Origin: Avena insularis
Taxonomy: Eukaryota; Streptophyta; Magnoliopsida; Poales; Poaceae
Direction: 5' to 3'
DNA: 64,000 nt
Assembly: GCA_023614405.1 (NCBI GenBank)
Contig: CM042685.1
Span: 82,946,684-83,010,683 of the forward strand
Shown here: piece by piece, positions 34,331-45,151 of the stretch
Layout of the letters: every line of letters starts with the position of its first letter
Position numbering within the stretch: the first letter of the stretch is position 1
Notes under the pieces: generated by a model
Databases searched by the model: none
Seen by the model: only the letters and a program-made list of their open reading frames with translations
What the model was told of the DNA's origin: nothing
Translations under genes and position numbers: made by a program

Positions 34331-36610
34331 TTTCTAGCTTAGTCACTCTTAGAGCATTCAGATGCAAAGACCTATGGTTCTCTGTCTAAATCCTCGAGGG
34401 ATATAGTGGGATACTCATATGAAATGCAAAAGGCAAATAAAACTTACAAGTGCGATGATCTTGAGGTTGGTAGAGCTCTCAGCAAATAACTTGCTGAAGG
34501 AAATGCTGTTTCCTCGCAAGATATCTGCTTGTCGGAGGAGCTCCTCAAGACCGCATGTTGGAGATGTCGGCGCTGCACCAGGAACCAGAGTGGAGGTACT
34601 CGGCGTAAGCGCCAGGTATACTATATTCAGGAGCTCGGTGGTTATTTTAGGTGTAGAGGCGCCGCCTTCGATGGATGTTCCACCCACCACCACCGCCTTG
34701 CCTCTACCGATGGCATCCTTAGCCGGAGCTTCAGCCATTTTGGTTGCGGTGCTTTCTTGCGTCGCCTGTTCACCGACAACGACAAGCTCCATGGAGGCGG
34801 CTGAATCCACTTCCATGGCAGAAGGGCCAGAAGCATCCTTTGCCTGAGAGCTTGTCGGAGCAGGTGTAGGCTAGACGCTGGGAGTGACAGGGGCGATGGC
34901 GGGAGATGCTTGGTGTGGTACATCACGCTGCAACATATCTTTGATGTTTTTAGAAGCCCCCGATGTTTTGGAGGTCTTCTTCAAACTCAAGCTAGCTTTC
35001 TTCCTGAAACATGGAAAAGTATAAGTACAGGAAAAGGACAAACAATGGACAATATCGGAGGAAAATAAGCTTACACAATTGTGAGTGCTTCGGTAAAGGG
35101 GATCCTAGTAATCTTTCTTTTCTCCGCCTCCAGGGTGGCAGTGGACTTCTTGGAGACTCCACCCTCCGTCTTCTTTTTCTTGCTTCCATCGGCAGCGTCA
35201 CAGGTGGAGCTCTTCCGCTTTCGCGCCAATGGGACATCGTCGTCAGACACGACAGTGACTTCCTTCATCTTTGGGTCATAAATTGGGACAACCATGTCGT
35301 CCTCCTTTAGACTCTTAAGTTGTTAAAGTGAAATCATAAGGTGTTAGATGACAAAGGCAAGACATAAGAACTGGAGCAAATGTCATACACGGAAAATAAA
35401 CAGGTACCTCTGGGCACTTGCCCTCCTCGAACATGTCGTAGGTGATGGTGAAGCCATGCATCCTATCCTTCACCTTGACGATGTCCTTGAGGTGGAGCTT
35501 GACAGAGTCGCTGGAGAAGTTGTCCTTAGAGATGCGGAGGCTATCCTTCCTCTCCTTGGTATACTCATGCATCAACTTCGAGCGGTGCTGCAGAGGCTGG
35601 ATCTGCCTGATGAACCATCACATGGCTAGGTACAATCTGGTCAAACCCGTCTCTATGAACCACTCTATCCGCCTTATAGCACGGTAAGTGTCGATGTTGG
35701 AGGGGAGGGAGGATTGGGATCTCCATGTGGAGGCTTCAGCGGCAGCTCCATGGACGAAGTCCGGATACGTCGCTTCTCGGCCAGCCAGAGGGATATCTGG
35801 GCCATAGAAGTACGTCCGTTGCCAGTTTTTACATGACTCATGGCCGACGATGTCGGGGAACCGCCTGTTAGGCCGGATCTTAAATCTAATAGTGCCATAG
35901 TTCCTGAGCTCATCCTTGCTGGCTCCGGCTTCCCTCTTGACGGTGAAGAAATAAATAAAGATATCTAGCCTAGGCCTAATCCCTAAGTAACCCTCACAAA
36001 GCTCCACGTAGTTGCTAAGCGCGAGGATGCTGTTGGGGGAGAGGTTCTGAGGCTGAACTCGGTAGTGGTTGAGGACAACTAGGAAGAAATTGGAGATGGT
36101 CAGGGAAACGCCGCGTACCAGTTGTGCTTTGAGGTACACCTTCTCTCCGACTTGGGGAGAAGGGGTGACCTCGCCGGCCGGCGCCGCCTGCTAGACTAAT
36201 CCCTCCGACGAGGGAAGGTAACCTTCGATGACGAGCTCCTTGATATCACTGTCTGTGATATATGATCCGCGCCAATCTCCCTTGTGGGAGTCGCTCTCCT
36301 CTTCCAGCAGCTCTAGCATCGCTAGAATTTGGTCGCCACCGGTGGATTCGACCACCGCGGATTTGGGCAGCAGCAAACCCTTTGGGGGGACATGAACAGA
36401 GCCCGCCGGCTTCACCGCGGCATCGCTTGTCATCGCCATGGATGCGCTGGTGCTGCTGCTCGCCATTGATGAAGGGATGAGTGGTGATTGCAAGATTGGG
36501 AGGCTAGGGTTTTTCGCATGCTCACGGAGGGCTCGAGGAGGTGCTCGCTGGAGGAAGAAGACGACGCAGGAGGAGAATGAGGTGAAAGTAAAAAATCCAC
36601 CGCAGTTGTA

Positions 36611-36617
36611 ATTTATA
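36611..36617 (-). promoter_or_regulatory. TATA box of the antisense gene, copy 1
   Basis: tataaat on the minus strand, about 145 bp upstream of the ATG at 36468. The surrounding sequence (gccacgt..ccaaccgtcgctg, ataaat..aactg(c/t)ggtgg) is conserved in copy 2 at the corresponding place, which argues for a real promoter within the retrotransposon. Confidence 0.6.
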
Positions 36618-37064
36618 ACCCCTGGCGTCAAGATTCGTGCAAAGTGATCGAGTGGTCGGCGCGTGGACAACGTGTCCGGGCGTGTGCGCGGAAATTTCGC
36701 CACGTTCCCAACCGTCGCTGCCAACGGTTCGTATCCTTCGCGCGGAAAAAACATACATGATTCTGTTCTCTGCATTGTGAGTTACGAGGCATCGCTGACC
36801 TATGTCTACATCATCCTAGATGTCACTAGCAAGTGAACCATCACATCGGAATATTCCGGCATGGACGGATCCAGTCCGGCTACGAGAAGAGTATGATGGA
36901 AGATTTAGTGTTTCTTCGACTTGCAAGTTGAAGACAGAGAATATTGCAGGGTTCTTAGGAGGACTACAAGATATTGCTTGACGATTTGCCGACATCTATC
37001 TAGACGGAGCATTCAACCTGAAGAGGCAAGACGGCGCAAGATCTCGGAGTTCTTCGGGGGCTAC

Positions 37065-37601
37065 TGTTGGGGATATGCTATATGGGTATCCTCATAGCAT
37101 GTCTCTTATCCGGATAACCCGGATGGCCCACAGTTGGTAGCATGGACCATGGCCTGCTGTGCGGCCCAGTTAGATGGATCCGGAAGGGAGGCCCATGCCG
37201 GATAAAGGAAGGCTACGGAGGAGTCACCGATGTACCCGGATCCTTGGAGTGCAAGTCATGCTAGACTAGTTGTATGCAGTGTAGGACTCTGTAACTTGTC
37301 TGGCTAGGACTTTTCCCTATAACCCTTGGACCTAGCGACTATATAAGTCGGGCCTATGGGAGCCTTTAGGGAAAAACATCAAGTGCATAGCACAACCCTC
37401 GCACAAGGAACCGATCCCTGTAACTCGGCGTATTGCCATTATAGTGATTTATAGCAGGAGTAGGATTCCGCCACCGTCGTGGGATCTAAACCTGGGTAAG
37501 CTGTGTTACCTCGTACCCGTCAACCGTCCGCCTTCCCCCACGTCTCTAAACACGCACTGTGAGGACCCCTCCATGGCGTACTCGTCGGCAATACCACGAT
37601 A
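37065..37601 (+). repeat. 3' LTR of Tat copy 1
   Basis: It starts TGTTGGGGATATGCTATATG directly after the polypurine tract tcggggGctac (37054-37064). Homology to the copy 2 LTR ends at ..ggcaataccacgata (37601). A CA terminus would fall at 37596. A TATA-like tatataagt at about 37340 and the polyadenylation/TSS region follow normal LTR layout. Confidence 0.85.
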
Positions 37602-37860
37602 GGCACAGTACTAATTCCAGAGATAATGTCAGAGCAACATAGGATTTTCCCAATTCAACAAGATAAACTAGTGGCATATTTCTAATTTCTATGACATAGC
37701 AAAATAATCTTTTTCACAATTCAATAGGATAAAGTAGTGGCATAGTCCTAATTTCAATTTCAGAGCAATATAGCCTTTTTTTCCAATTCAACAGGATAAA
37801 GTAGTGGCATAGTCCTAATTTCAATTTCAAAGAAACGTGGGACTATATCCAACTAAGGGC
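37602..37860. repeat. About 66-bp tandem repeats, right of Tat copy 1
   Basis: ggcacagtactaattccagagataatgtcagagc.. matches the left-flank sequence from 28158 onwards, with about 8-10 percent differences over roughly 200 bp. The same 66-bp units continue to about 37845. So about 200 bp of host DNA is present on both sides of the element, far more than a target duplication. Confidence 0.75.
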
Positions 37861-38095
37861 GCTGTGGGTTTTTCCAATATAACCAAATAGTAGTTGCATA
37901 GTCATAATCTAATTCCAAGATCAGATACATAATGTAAAGAAAGGATGATGATCATTCATGAGAACACAAACCCATAATTCAGTTGACAGGCAAGTAAGAT
38001 AAACAGAGAAATAAGGAGTTGCTCCAAGATTTCTTAATTGCACGACATATATAAATTACAAAAGTAGCGGAGCATGAACTGAGATTCTTGCCCCT

Positions 38096-38866
38096 CTACT
38101 CGGTATCTGAATTGGTCATTGCCGTTAGCTCCCCATCCTCCTTGTTTGGACTCTTGGGCACGGTGAGATCTCGGGCCATGTCCTCCTTCATCTGTCTCAA
38201 TGCATCCAGACAACGGTCCCTGTCATTGTAGGCTTTGATGGTAGCCTTTGCTTCGATGATGCGTTCTCTACGTGTCTCGGTGGCTTCGTCCAGTAGGAGG
38301 ACACATCTTTTCTGGAGATTCTTCTTGTCACACAAGATCTTCGTAATTAACTTGATGGCCAGGTCTTGTTTGGACAAGCTGTGTGGGATCAACTTCTGTA
38401 GCTCGTCAATCACCCTCTGCAGCTCGTCGCGCTCTGCTTCGAGCCTCTTGATGTTAAGTGAAAAATCAAGCGTGATCTCCTTCTGTAGAGACAAACGCCT
38501 TCAAAGGCGATCATTAGTCTGTGTTAGGGAGCGTGCACCCTGCAGTTGGTTGTCTATCTTGGCATTGATTGCGTCCACCTTGTCACGGCAATCGTCCTTC
38601 GCTTGCTGCATCATTCATGTTTTTTAAAAATAGGTACTCTATAATTGTACTGCATGTTTTAGGGAAGCATAATATTCAAGTCACAAAACCCCCAAATGTG
38701 TCTACGAAGATTGAGCGTGGTCCCTACTTGGAGGCAACTTGCGGGCAGGCACGATCTAATATTGCCACATTTAGAATCTCAAAAATAAAACCAAATGCAT
38801 GTCGAGATTTCCTACCTTGATGAGCCGGGGAACAGGGCCGAACGGGTCCTGCGACGCTGCCGCCAT
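38096..38866 (-). pseudogene. Coiled-coil protein gene, two exons with one internal stop
   Basis: Exon 1 (38866-38816) encodes MAAASQDPFGPVPRLIK and ends at a GTAGG donor. Exon 2 starts after a tgcag acceptor (38605) in the same phase and encodes QAKDDCRDKVDAINAKIDNQ.. and, after a TGA at 38503-38501, SLQKEITLDFSLNIKRLEAE.. to ..TAMTNSDTE. The product is charged, with heptads (LEAERDELQRVIDELQKLI), and predicts a long coiled coil with no recognised domain. The in-frame TGA would truncate the protein to about 50 residues. It is either a pseudogene or has an unseen splice around the stop. Similar in style to the ORF at 27605-28039 on the same strand. Confidence 0.5.
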
Positions 38867-39610
38867 CGTGCTAGTTTCAAGTTCCACGACCGTCCTAGAA
38901 TATGTAGCAGAGTAAGAAGAAGAAGAAGTAAACATAGCAGAAGAAGAAAACAAAGAAGAAGAAGACTATACCGGGAGGAGCCTTGCCCTGCTAGAACACT
39001 CAGCGCCTTCCCTCCGTTTTCGATGCCGACAGGGGGGAAAAAGTTTCGTTTCGGTCGTGTCAGACGACATGCAGGGCGGCAATGGCTGCCAACAGAATCT
39101 ATAATAATTCGATACTAGGTCAACTGTACCATCCACCGCCATCATGCTTGTTTCAGCGTCCATGACCGCCCTAGAATATGTAGCAGAGTAACATGAAGAA
39201 TAAGAAGTAGACATAGAAGAAGAAGAAGAAGAAGAAGAAGAAGAAAAAAGAGAAGAAGAAGACTGTACAGGGAGGAGCTCTTGCCTGCTGGCACATTCAG
39301 CGCCACCACAGCCATCGTGCCGCTTTCAGGGTCCACAACCGCCCTGGAATATGTAGCATAGTAATAAGAAAAAAAATAAGAAGTAGACATAGAAGAAGAA
39401 GACTGTACCAAGAGGAGCTCTGGCCTACTGGAACATTCAGCGCCGCTGCCGCCATCGTGCTGCTTTCTGGGTCCACGGCCGCCCTAGAATATGTAGCATA
39501 GTAATAAGAAGAAGAATAAGTAGACATAGAAGAAGAAAACAGAGAAGAAGAAGAAAACTGTACCAGGAGCGGGAGGAGCCCCAGCCTGTTGGAACATTCA
39601 GCGCCATTGC
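38857..39610 (-). repeat. Four tandem exon-like units with GAA/TTC microsatellites
   Basis: A unit of 140-280 bp recurs four times, marked by cctagaatatgtagca(g/t)ag at 38891, 39168, 39340 and 39480. On the minus strand three units read YSRAVVDPES.TMA..ALNVP.G.SSS.YS, each followed by a gap-prone (ttc)n tract translating to poly-Ser/Leu. The upstream-most ATG is at about 39609 (MALNVPTGWGSSRSW). The array lies just upstream of exon 1 of the coiled-coil gene, whose first exon MAAASQDP.. replaces the last unit's peptide. It looks like repeated duplication of a first-exon region. Confidence 0.65.
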
Positions 39611-39681
39611 TAGGAGATATTGGGTCTCTGTGCGAGGGAGGAATGAGCAGCTGGTTGAGCAGGAAGTCCAAGGCAGCAGGC

Positions 39682-39960
39682 CATTACAAGAAATGTGTTA
39701 ACTTATGACCTTCTCATAGTGACGGGAAATAAAATCGTCATAGATTTATGACGATTTCGGACAAAATGGTCGTAGGCTATTTGGAGAGGTCAAAATCCTG
39801 TAGAATTATAATGTTTTTGTTAGAATCGTCGCAATTTTATCGGATGAAATCGTGATAATCTACACAGTACATAACAGATCCTTATTTATAGTCGATTACG
39901 ACCAATTTAAATCGACATAGTGTCCAATATATAATACATTAAAATGACTAGTTAGCCACG
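39682..39960 (+). mobile_element. Left end of a second CACTA element
   Basis: cattacaagaaatgtgttaa at 39682 is a one-mismatch variant of the CACTA terminus (CACTACAA..AAATGTGTTAA) seen at 9445. It is followed by the same subterminal motifs: aaatcgtcatag, atgacgatttc, aatcgtcgc. It is therefore of the same family as the 9445-14372 element. No matching right end is visible before the LTR element at 45152, so the extent is unknown and could include the 660-bp repeats and gene fragments that follow. Confidence 0.7.
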
Positions 39961-40628
39961 CCAGAGAATTAGTCCTACGTATCATGTATATGTGTAACTT
40001 TTTGTATATGTGTATCCATATATCACACCGAACTGACAAACCGGCCCAACGTTCATATATCAGAAATAATAGACAAAAAACTTGCTAGGGCGCCAAGGGA
40101 GTTTGATCCCGCGACCTCCACCGCTCCTATACGGAACATAACCACCACGCCTAGACGTGCTACTTGTCATAACACCATGCTGAGCCTTTATGAACTGCAT
40201 ATTCGACCGTTGGGCCTGGGCTTCAAAGTACAACAACATCCTACTCTCCTTTTTCTTCTTCCTTTAAGGTTTTTTTGGCCTAGTAAGGGAGGTGGGCTGC
40301 GGTTTTGGGCCGGTGATGACCCTGGGCGTGGTAGATTAGGTCCGCTGATCTAGTTAGGAAGTTTTTTTCCTTTTTTATTTTTTTTATTTTTAATTCTTTC
40401 GTATTTTTTTTATAAAAAATCCAAAAGAATTGATTTTTCCTTCTAAATTATTATATAATTTAGTAGATCATCTCACTGTGTTAATTAGAAATATTTTGAT
40501 TATTTAAAAATAGTGGATTTAATAATCCCACATTAGTCTATAGTAGGGATAGTGTCATAATTTGAAATATAATTTTGAAATTAGGTCTTTTGATTCAAAA
40601 AAATAGTTTAAAAATGATTTTTAGCCTC

Positions 40629-42260
40629 GCTAAAATTGCATTGGATCTCTGAAGAAATAACATATTGTGAGTCTAAAATAATTTTTGCAAAAAATCATGG
40701 GCATCAGATCATGTACCCGTAGTTCAAATCGGACCCACTTTCTACCGATTCTGCGGGAATTTGGCTTTTTCGCCAGGGGTTGACGGAAAGGTTTGAAATA
40801 CCTCAATTGGGACATTTTCCATTTAAGGTGGTCTAGTATTTTTGAGAAATGGGATGGTAGCATTTTAAATTAACCATTTGGTGATTGCTTCACAAAACGC
40901 CGCGTTTTTGCGCTCGGAAAATAGAAAATGTATTTTCCGTGCAACGAAAAGAAAAACTTACTCCTGCAACATTTTTCGCCATCCCAAGATGCAAATACAT
41001 GCATAATATGGGCACATTATCACAAACTATGTCGCGATTATGGCCATAACATTGGTCATTTGACCCGAAAGCCATAAAACCTCGAACATGATAGGTCAAT
41101 TTTGAAAAGAGTTTTTTGAGACACTTGCAATATACTAAATTTGGTATTTTGTCTTACAACTATGTCACATAATAAGACACCACGCGAAGGATTTGCATTG
41201 ATTAGACCCTTTTTGAATTTTTTATGCATGTTTCAAACTTTGGTGAAAACGACGGGCATGAAGGTTCTTATCTAGAAAATGAGCCTTGCTAAAATTGTAT
41301 TGGATCTCTGAAGAAATAGCATATTGTGAGTCTAAAAATGATTTTTGTAAAAAATCATGGGCATGAGATCATGTACCTGTAGTTCAAATCGGACCCACTT
41401 CCTACCGATTTTGCAGGAATTTGTCTTTTTCGCCAGGGGTTGACGGAGAGATTTGAGATACCCCAATTGGGACATTGTCCATTTAAGGTGGTCTAGTATT
41501 TTTGAAAAATGGGATGATAGCATTTTAAATTAACCATTTAGTGGTTGCTTCACAAAACGCTCCGTCTTTTGCGCTCGGAAAATGGAAAATGTATTTTCCG
41601 TGCGATGAAAAGAAAAACTTCCTCCTACAATATTGTTCGCCATCCCAAGATGTACATACATGCATAATATGTACACATTATCACAAACTATTCCATGATT
41701 ATGGCCATAACATTGGTCGTTTGACCCGAAAGCCATAAAACCTCGAACATGATAGGTCAATTCTGAGAAGGGTTTTTTGAGATACTTGCAATATAGTAAG
41801 TTTGGTATTTTTTCTTGTAACTATGTCACATAATAAGACACCACGCGAAGTTTTTGCATTTATCGGACTGTTTTTGAATTTTTTTATGCCCGTTTTAAAC
41901 TATGGTCAAAACGGCGGACATAAAGGTTCTTAGCTAGGGGACGAGCCACGCTAAAATTGCATTAGACCTATGAACAAATAGCATATTGTGAGTCTAAAAA
42001 TAATTTTTGCAAAAAATCATGGGCGTCATATTATGTACATGTAGTTCAAATCGGACCCACTTCCTACCGATTCGGCAGGAATTTGTCTTTTTTTGCGAGG
42101 GGTGGATGGAAAGGTTTGAGATACCCCGGTTGGAACATTGTCCATGTAAGATGGTTTACTATTTTTTTAAAATGGAGTGGTATCATTTTGCAACTTTCAT
42201 TTGGCGATTTCTTCACAAAATGCCCCTTTTTCGGTGCTCGGAAAGTGAAACATGACTTTT
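40629..42260. repeat. 660-bp tandem repeat, about 2.5 copies
   Basis: Unit starts align at gctaaaattg(c/t)att (40629, 41288, 41950), giving periods of 659 and 662 bp. Copies 1 and 2 are about 90 percent alike through phrases such as caaatcggacccacttyctaccgatt and gccataaaacctcgaacatg. Copy 3 is more diverged and breaks off near 42260. No coding frame is conserved, so this is a satellite-like or CACTA-internal repeat and not a gene duplication. Confidence 0.88.
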
Positions 42261-44723
42261 TGGCAACCAATCAAATCGCACGAAACATCCTCCCATGGAT
42301 CCTCCATCTCGCGACTGATATGGACCGTTAAATGCACATCCAACGCGCAGGGTGGCTCACTAGAAGAATCACACCCGCGGCGATACCAACTCCCCACGCG
42401 CCCACGACCTCACGCTGCCAAGTGCCAACCCTAATCTCACAACTGTCAACCCTTCGGTCGCCGCCATGCCACGCCAGTTGCTCTCCGCCATCGCGCCTCC
42501 ACCTTCATCTCTCAGATAGCTCCTCCTTTTCCCTACTTTTCCACCGTCGGGAGCCTCATCGTCGACTACACGGGACCTCCTTCCTGCTCGTCACCTCTTC
42601 TCACACCGCCCCTCCCCTTCCATCAACCAGAGCCGCATCAAGCGCGCGTACGCGCGAAGATGGAGCCCTGCAAGGAGAGGATCCAAGGTCGGTGGATGAT
42701 TCGGCCGTCCCCGTCCTCGCGTTCCTCGGATCTGGCAGCCCCGGGCCTCAAGTAGGGCTCGCGCCATGGAGGTCGTCAAGCAGATCTCGTGCATGCGTCG
42801 TCCTCCGCTCTGATCCACATGCTGTCCTTGCTTCCGCCAACGAGCACTCCTCCAACTAGGGGCTTGTATTCCGTGTCATCAACCATGCCGTCGTCGCCCT
42901 CGCGGCCTCAGCGCCAAGGGCCGCTCATCTCCACCGCCTCATAGACGAGGTACAACTGTATATCCTCCTCCCGTCCCCCTTCTGCTCGCAAATTGAATCA
43001 TTGGGTGGCCCTGTGTTGTGCGTCTTGACTAAACAGCACCATATTCTAATGATGCAAAGAAACAATTTCTGTACATGTATTACCGACTCATGTTTTCCTT
43101 CTGACTAAACAACACCATATTGTATGGATTTATCATGTTTGTCTTAGTTTCTAGTGTTACTCTATCACACATATATTCTTGAATCCGATTCACACTTTAA
43201 ATTTCAGTCAAGAAGGATGCTAGGACATGAACTTGTAGATTATAGAAGCTTGGACATGAACTTGTAGATTATAGCAGCTAGGACATGAACTTGTCTATAT
43301 AGCTGTGCATTCACCTTGATTAGACAAATACATATGTATGGTTCGTTATATTTTCTATCAAGAAGGATGCTTATGTATGGTTCTTAAATTTACATGTTCT
43401 GCGAAGAAAGAGCAACGAAGTACGATTGATACACATATTCACATGTTCCCACCAGATCCAGATCTTTGCTTTTACTACTACTATTTGCTGCCTAAAGTCA
43501 ATAAGAACAGGTACTATGACCGCTTTAATTTTCTAACCGTTCATAAGCTTAATTAGTTACTACTCTCTCTATTAGAGCTGGCTAATTGTCTATCAGTATA
43601 GCATGATATGTAGCAGTTCATTGTTCTGATTATACCTACATCTTGTCCTGATATGGATGTCAAAATTGTAGGAAAGATTCTGAATATCATCTTACATTGT
43701 AACCATTCCATACTGCTCCATATTAATTTTTCATTTGCTTGAACTTAGTCGTGTAACTAATGACCCTATTTAATTTTACAGTTTCTTTGCTTCCGCTCAA
43801 GTAGTTCTTAATTTATGGTTTGTAGTCAACATGTTTTTTTGTTAATTTAAGTGTGTCCCTGAATGGCTATTCTACTTGGCTTCATGCTCGCATGGTTCCA
43901 AAATAGAGTAGGGTACATTCTTATAATGCTGTTAAAAATTTATGTACAAATGACACATAATGCAGTAGCGGGAGTTAAGGTTACAGATAACTAGGGCAAT
44001 CAAATTCGAAGGTTTCAACTCTAAAAATATATGTTGCTACTAGGTAGCATAAGTTCTAATGGATTATTTACTTCCTTGCCTTCTTATTTAGGTGGATATG
44101 AGCTCATGTGAGGATGACGACCGGCAGGACGACGTCAAGAACAACGGTGAGCTTGGCATCGAGGTCATGAAAGGAGCCATCAAGGTGTATCACGTTTATC
44201 ATGTGAAGGCACATTTGTTCGCTATACACTAATGGAACATTTGTTGTCTCTTGTGATAATCTAGCATCTGATTGTGCAGTCAGGTTTTGTACTTGTATAC
44301 ATGGATGGATGTATATTTTCTTACCATCTCTGACTTTATCATGTTTATATTTACAGTCAAGTTTATGCTAGAGGTTCTTTATGTTTCATATATGATATTA
44401 ATCCAATCCATGCATTTCCCAAATTAGTACATGATCAGTAATACTTGTATCCTAACGTGAAGTGGTGTTCTAGTCATTTGTATGTCTTTGCTAGAATAAA
44501 CCCTACCGTTTATCTCTGTACATGTCTCTTCAAATCATGGTGTGATCTGCTACTGTCTTCTTACAAGTGTGTTACTATGGCTATTGCTTTTGCACATTAT
44601 TTTCTACTTCTTACAAGTTTGTGTTTTGACTGTTTGATCATGCTGTGAAGCTAAATGGCTATTGGATGATCTACGCTTGCTGTTGGTGGTCGGATCTGGG
44701 TTGTTTGCTTGTGGTTGGTGTAG
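42261..44723. other. GC-rich promoter-like block and AT-rich DNA, no supported gene
   Basis: 42300-42960 is GC-rich with grass 5'-UTR-like composition and ends in a donor-like gag/gtacaac at about 42948. An exon-like open piece at 44095-44200 (DMSSCEDDDRQDDVKNNGEL) follows a ttatttag acceptor. I recognise no family in either. They may be captured gene parts like the RPT5 relic just downstream. Confidence 0.35.
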
Positions 44724-44834
44724 GTCGAGCTGTAGCAGAACACACTTGAGCTATAGAAATTTAAGAACAATATCAAGGAGAACCAGGAATAGATCAATCT
44801 CAACAAGTAGCTACCCTACCTCATTGCCATCAAG
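44724..44834 (+). pseudogene. 26S proteasome ATPase RPT5 exon relic
   Basis: A 37-codon segment bounded by a gtag acceptor and a gt donor reads KFKNNIKENQE(stop)INLNK(stop)LPYLIAIK. RPT5, an AAA-ATPase of the 19S proteasome base, has at its N-terminal coiled coil a highly conserved ..(F)[20 protein letters not shown] segment. Four TAG stops interrupt it: two at codons that are Gln in the family (CAG to TAG), the others at a Lys position and probably a Glu position. The ATPase domain is absent. This is a captured, decayed single exon, probably cargo of the CACTA beginning at 39682. Confidence 0.7.
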
Positions 44835-45151
44835 GTTTGTGCCTTGCTGGACCTGTACCTGTGTTTCAAATGTATGCAAAATATCATTTACGAATATATT
44901 ATGCATGCATGTTGTAATGAGATAATCACAGGAAATATGCAAGGAAGGAATATTTCTAATATAGTGCTTTTTAATATTTCTAGGCAATGTACTCCTGTGA
45001 TTTCTTGCTTTCCTATGATTTCTCATATCACAGATAATTCATCAGTTGCTGCTACTGTTATAGATCGCCGGTGGGCACTTGGGTGAGTTGCTAGGAAAGC
45101 AGTAACACCCCAGGCAGAGTGGAGGAAGCTAGTGAGGTGCTGGCTGGCGCG
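44835..45151. other. Short AT-rich stretch before the LTR element
   Basis: No feature recognised. It lies between the RPT5 relic's donor site and the 5' LTR at 45152, and could be the captured intron. Confidence 0.35.

Larger units (their letters stand above)
28784..36468 (-). pseudogene. Tat antisense gene (Transposase_28-like), copy 1
   Basis: Read on the minus strand, opposite to the element's own polarity. The start is ATG at 36468 (MASSSTSASMAMTSDAAVKP). Then VYLKAQLVRGVSLTISNFFL and VLNHYRVQPQNLSPNSILAL, up to LCEGYLGIRPRLDIFIYFFT, match the plant 'putative gypsy-type transposon' (Transposase_28) domain. Later exons encode a basic VVSDDDVPLARKRKSS segment (from about 35260), a Ser/Thr/Pro segment (about 34980-34450), coiled coils (33960-33850 and 33740-33450), and a C-terminal block that resumes beyond the solo LTR and ends at 28784. 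There are in-frame stops at 36191 and about 35618. Function is unknown; the splice pattern agrees with copy 2. Confidence 0.8.
28365..37601 (+). mobile_element. Tat-lineage Ty3/gypsy element, copy 1 (5'-truncated, + strand)
   Basis: The element runs left to right. It holds only the region downstream of pol (homologous to 53845-58940 of copy 2, reverse-complemented), a polypurine tract and the 3' LTR (37065-37601). Everything upstream of the integrase 3' end (5' LTR, gag, pol) is missing. The left junction at 28364/28365 coincides with sequence aligning to 58940 of copy 2. Its antisense gene lies on the minus strand, and a foreign 4-kb solo LTR sits inside it. Lineage assignment rests on copy 2, which has the dual RNase H that marks the Tat group. 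Confidence 0.85.
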
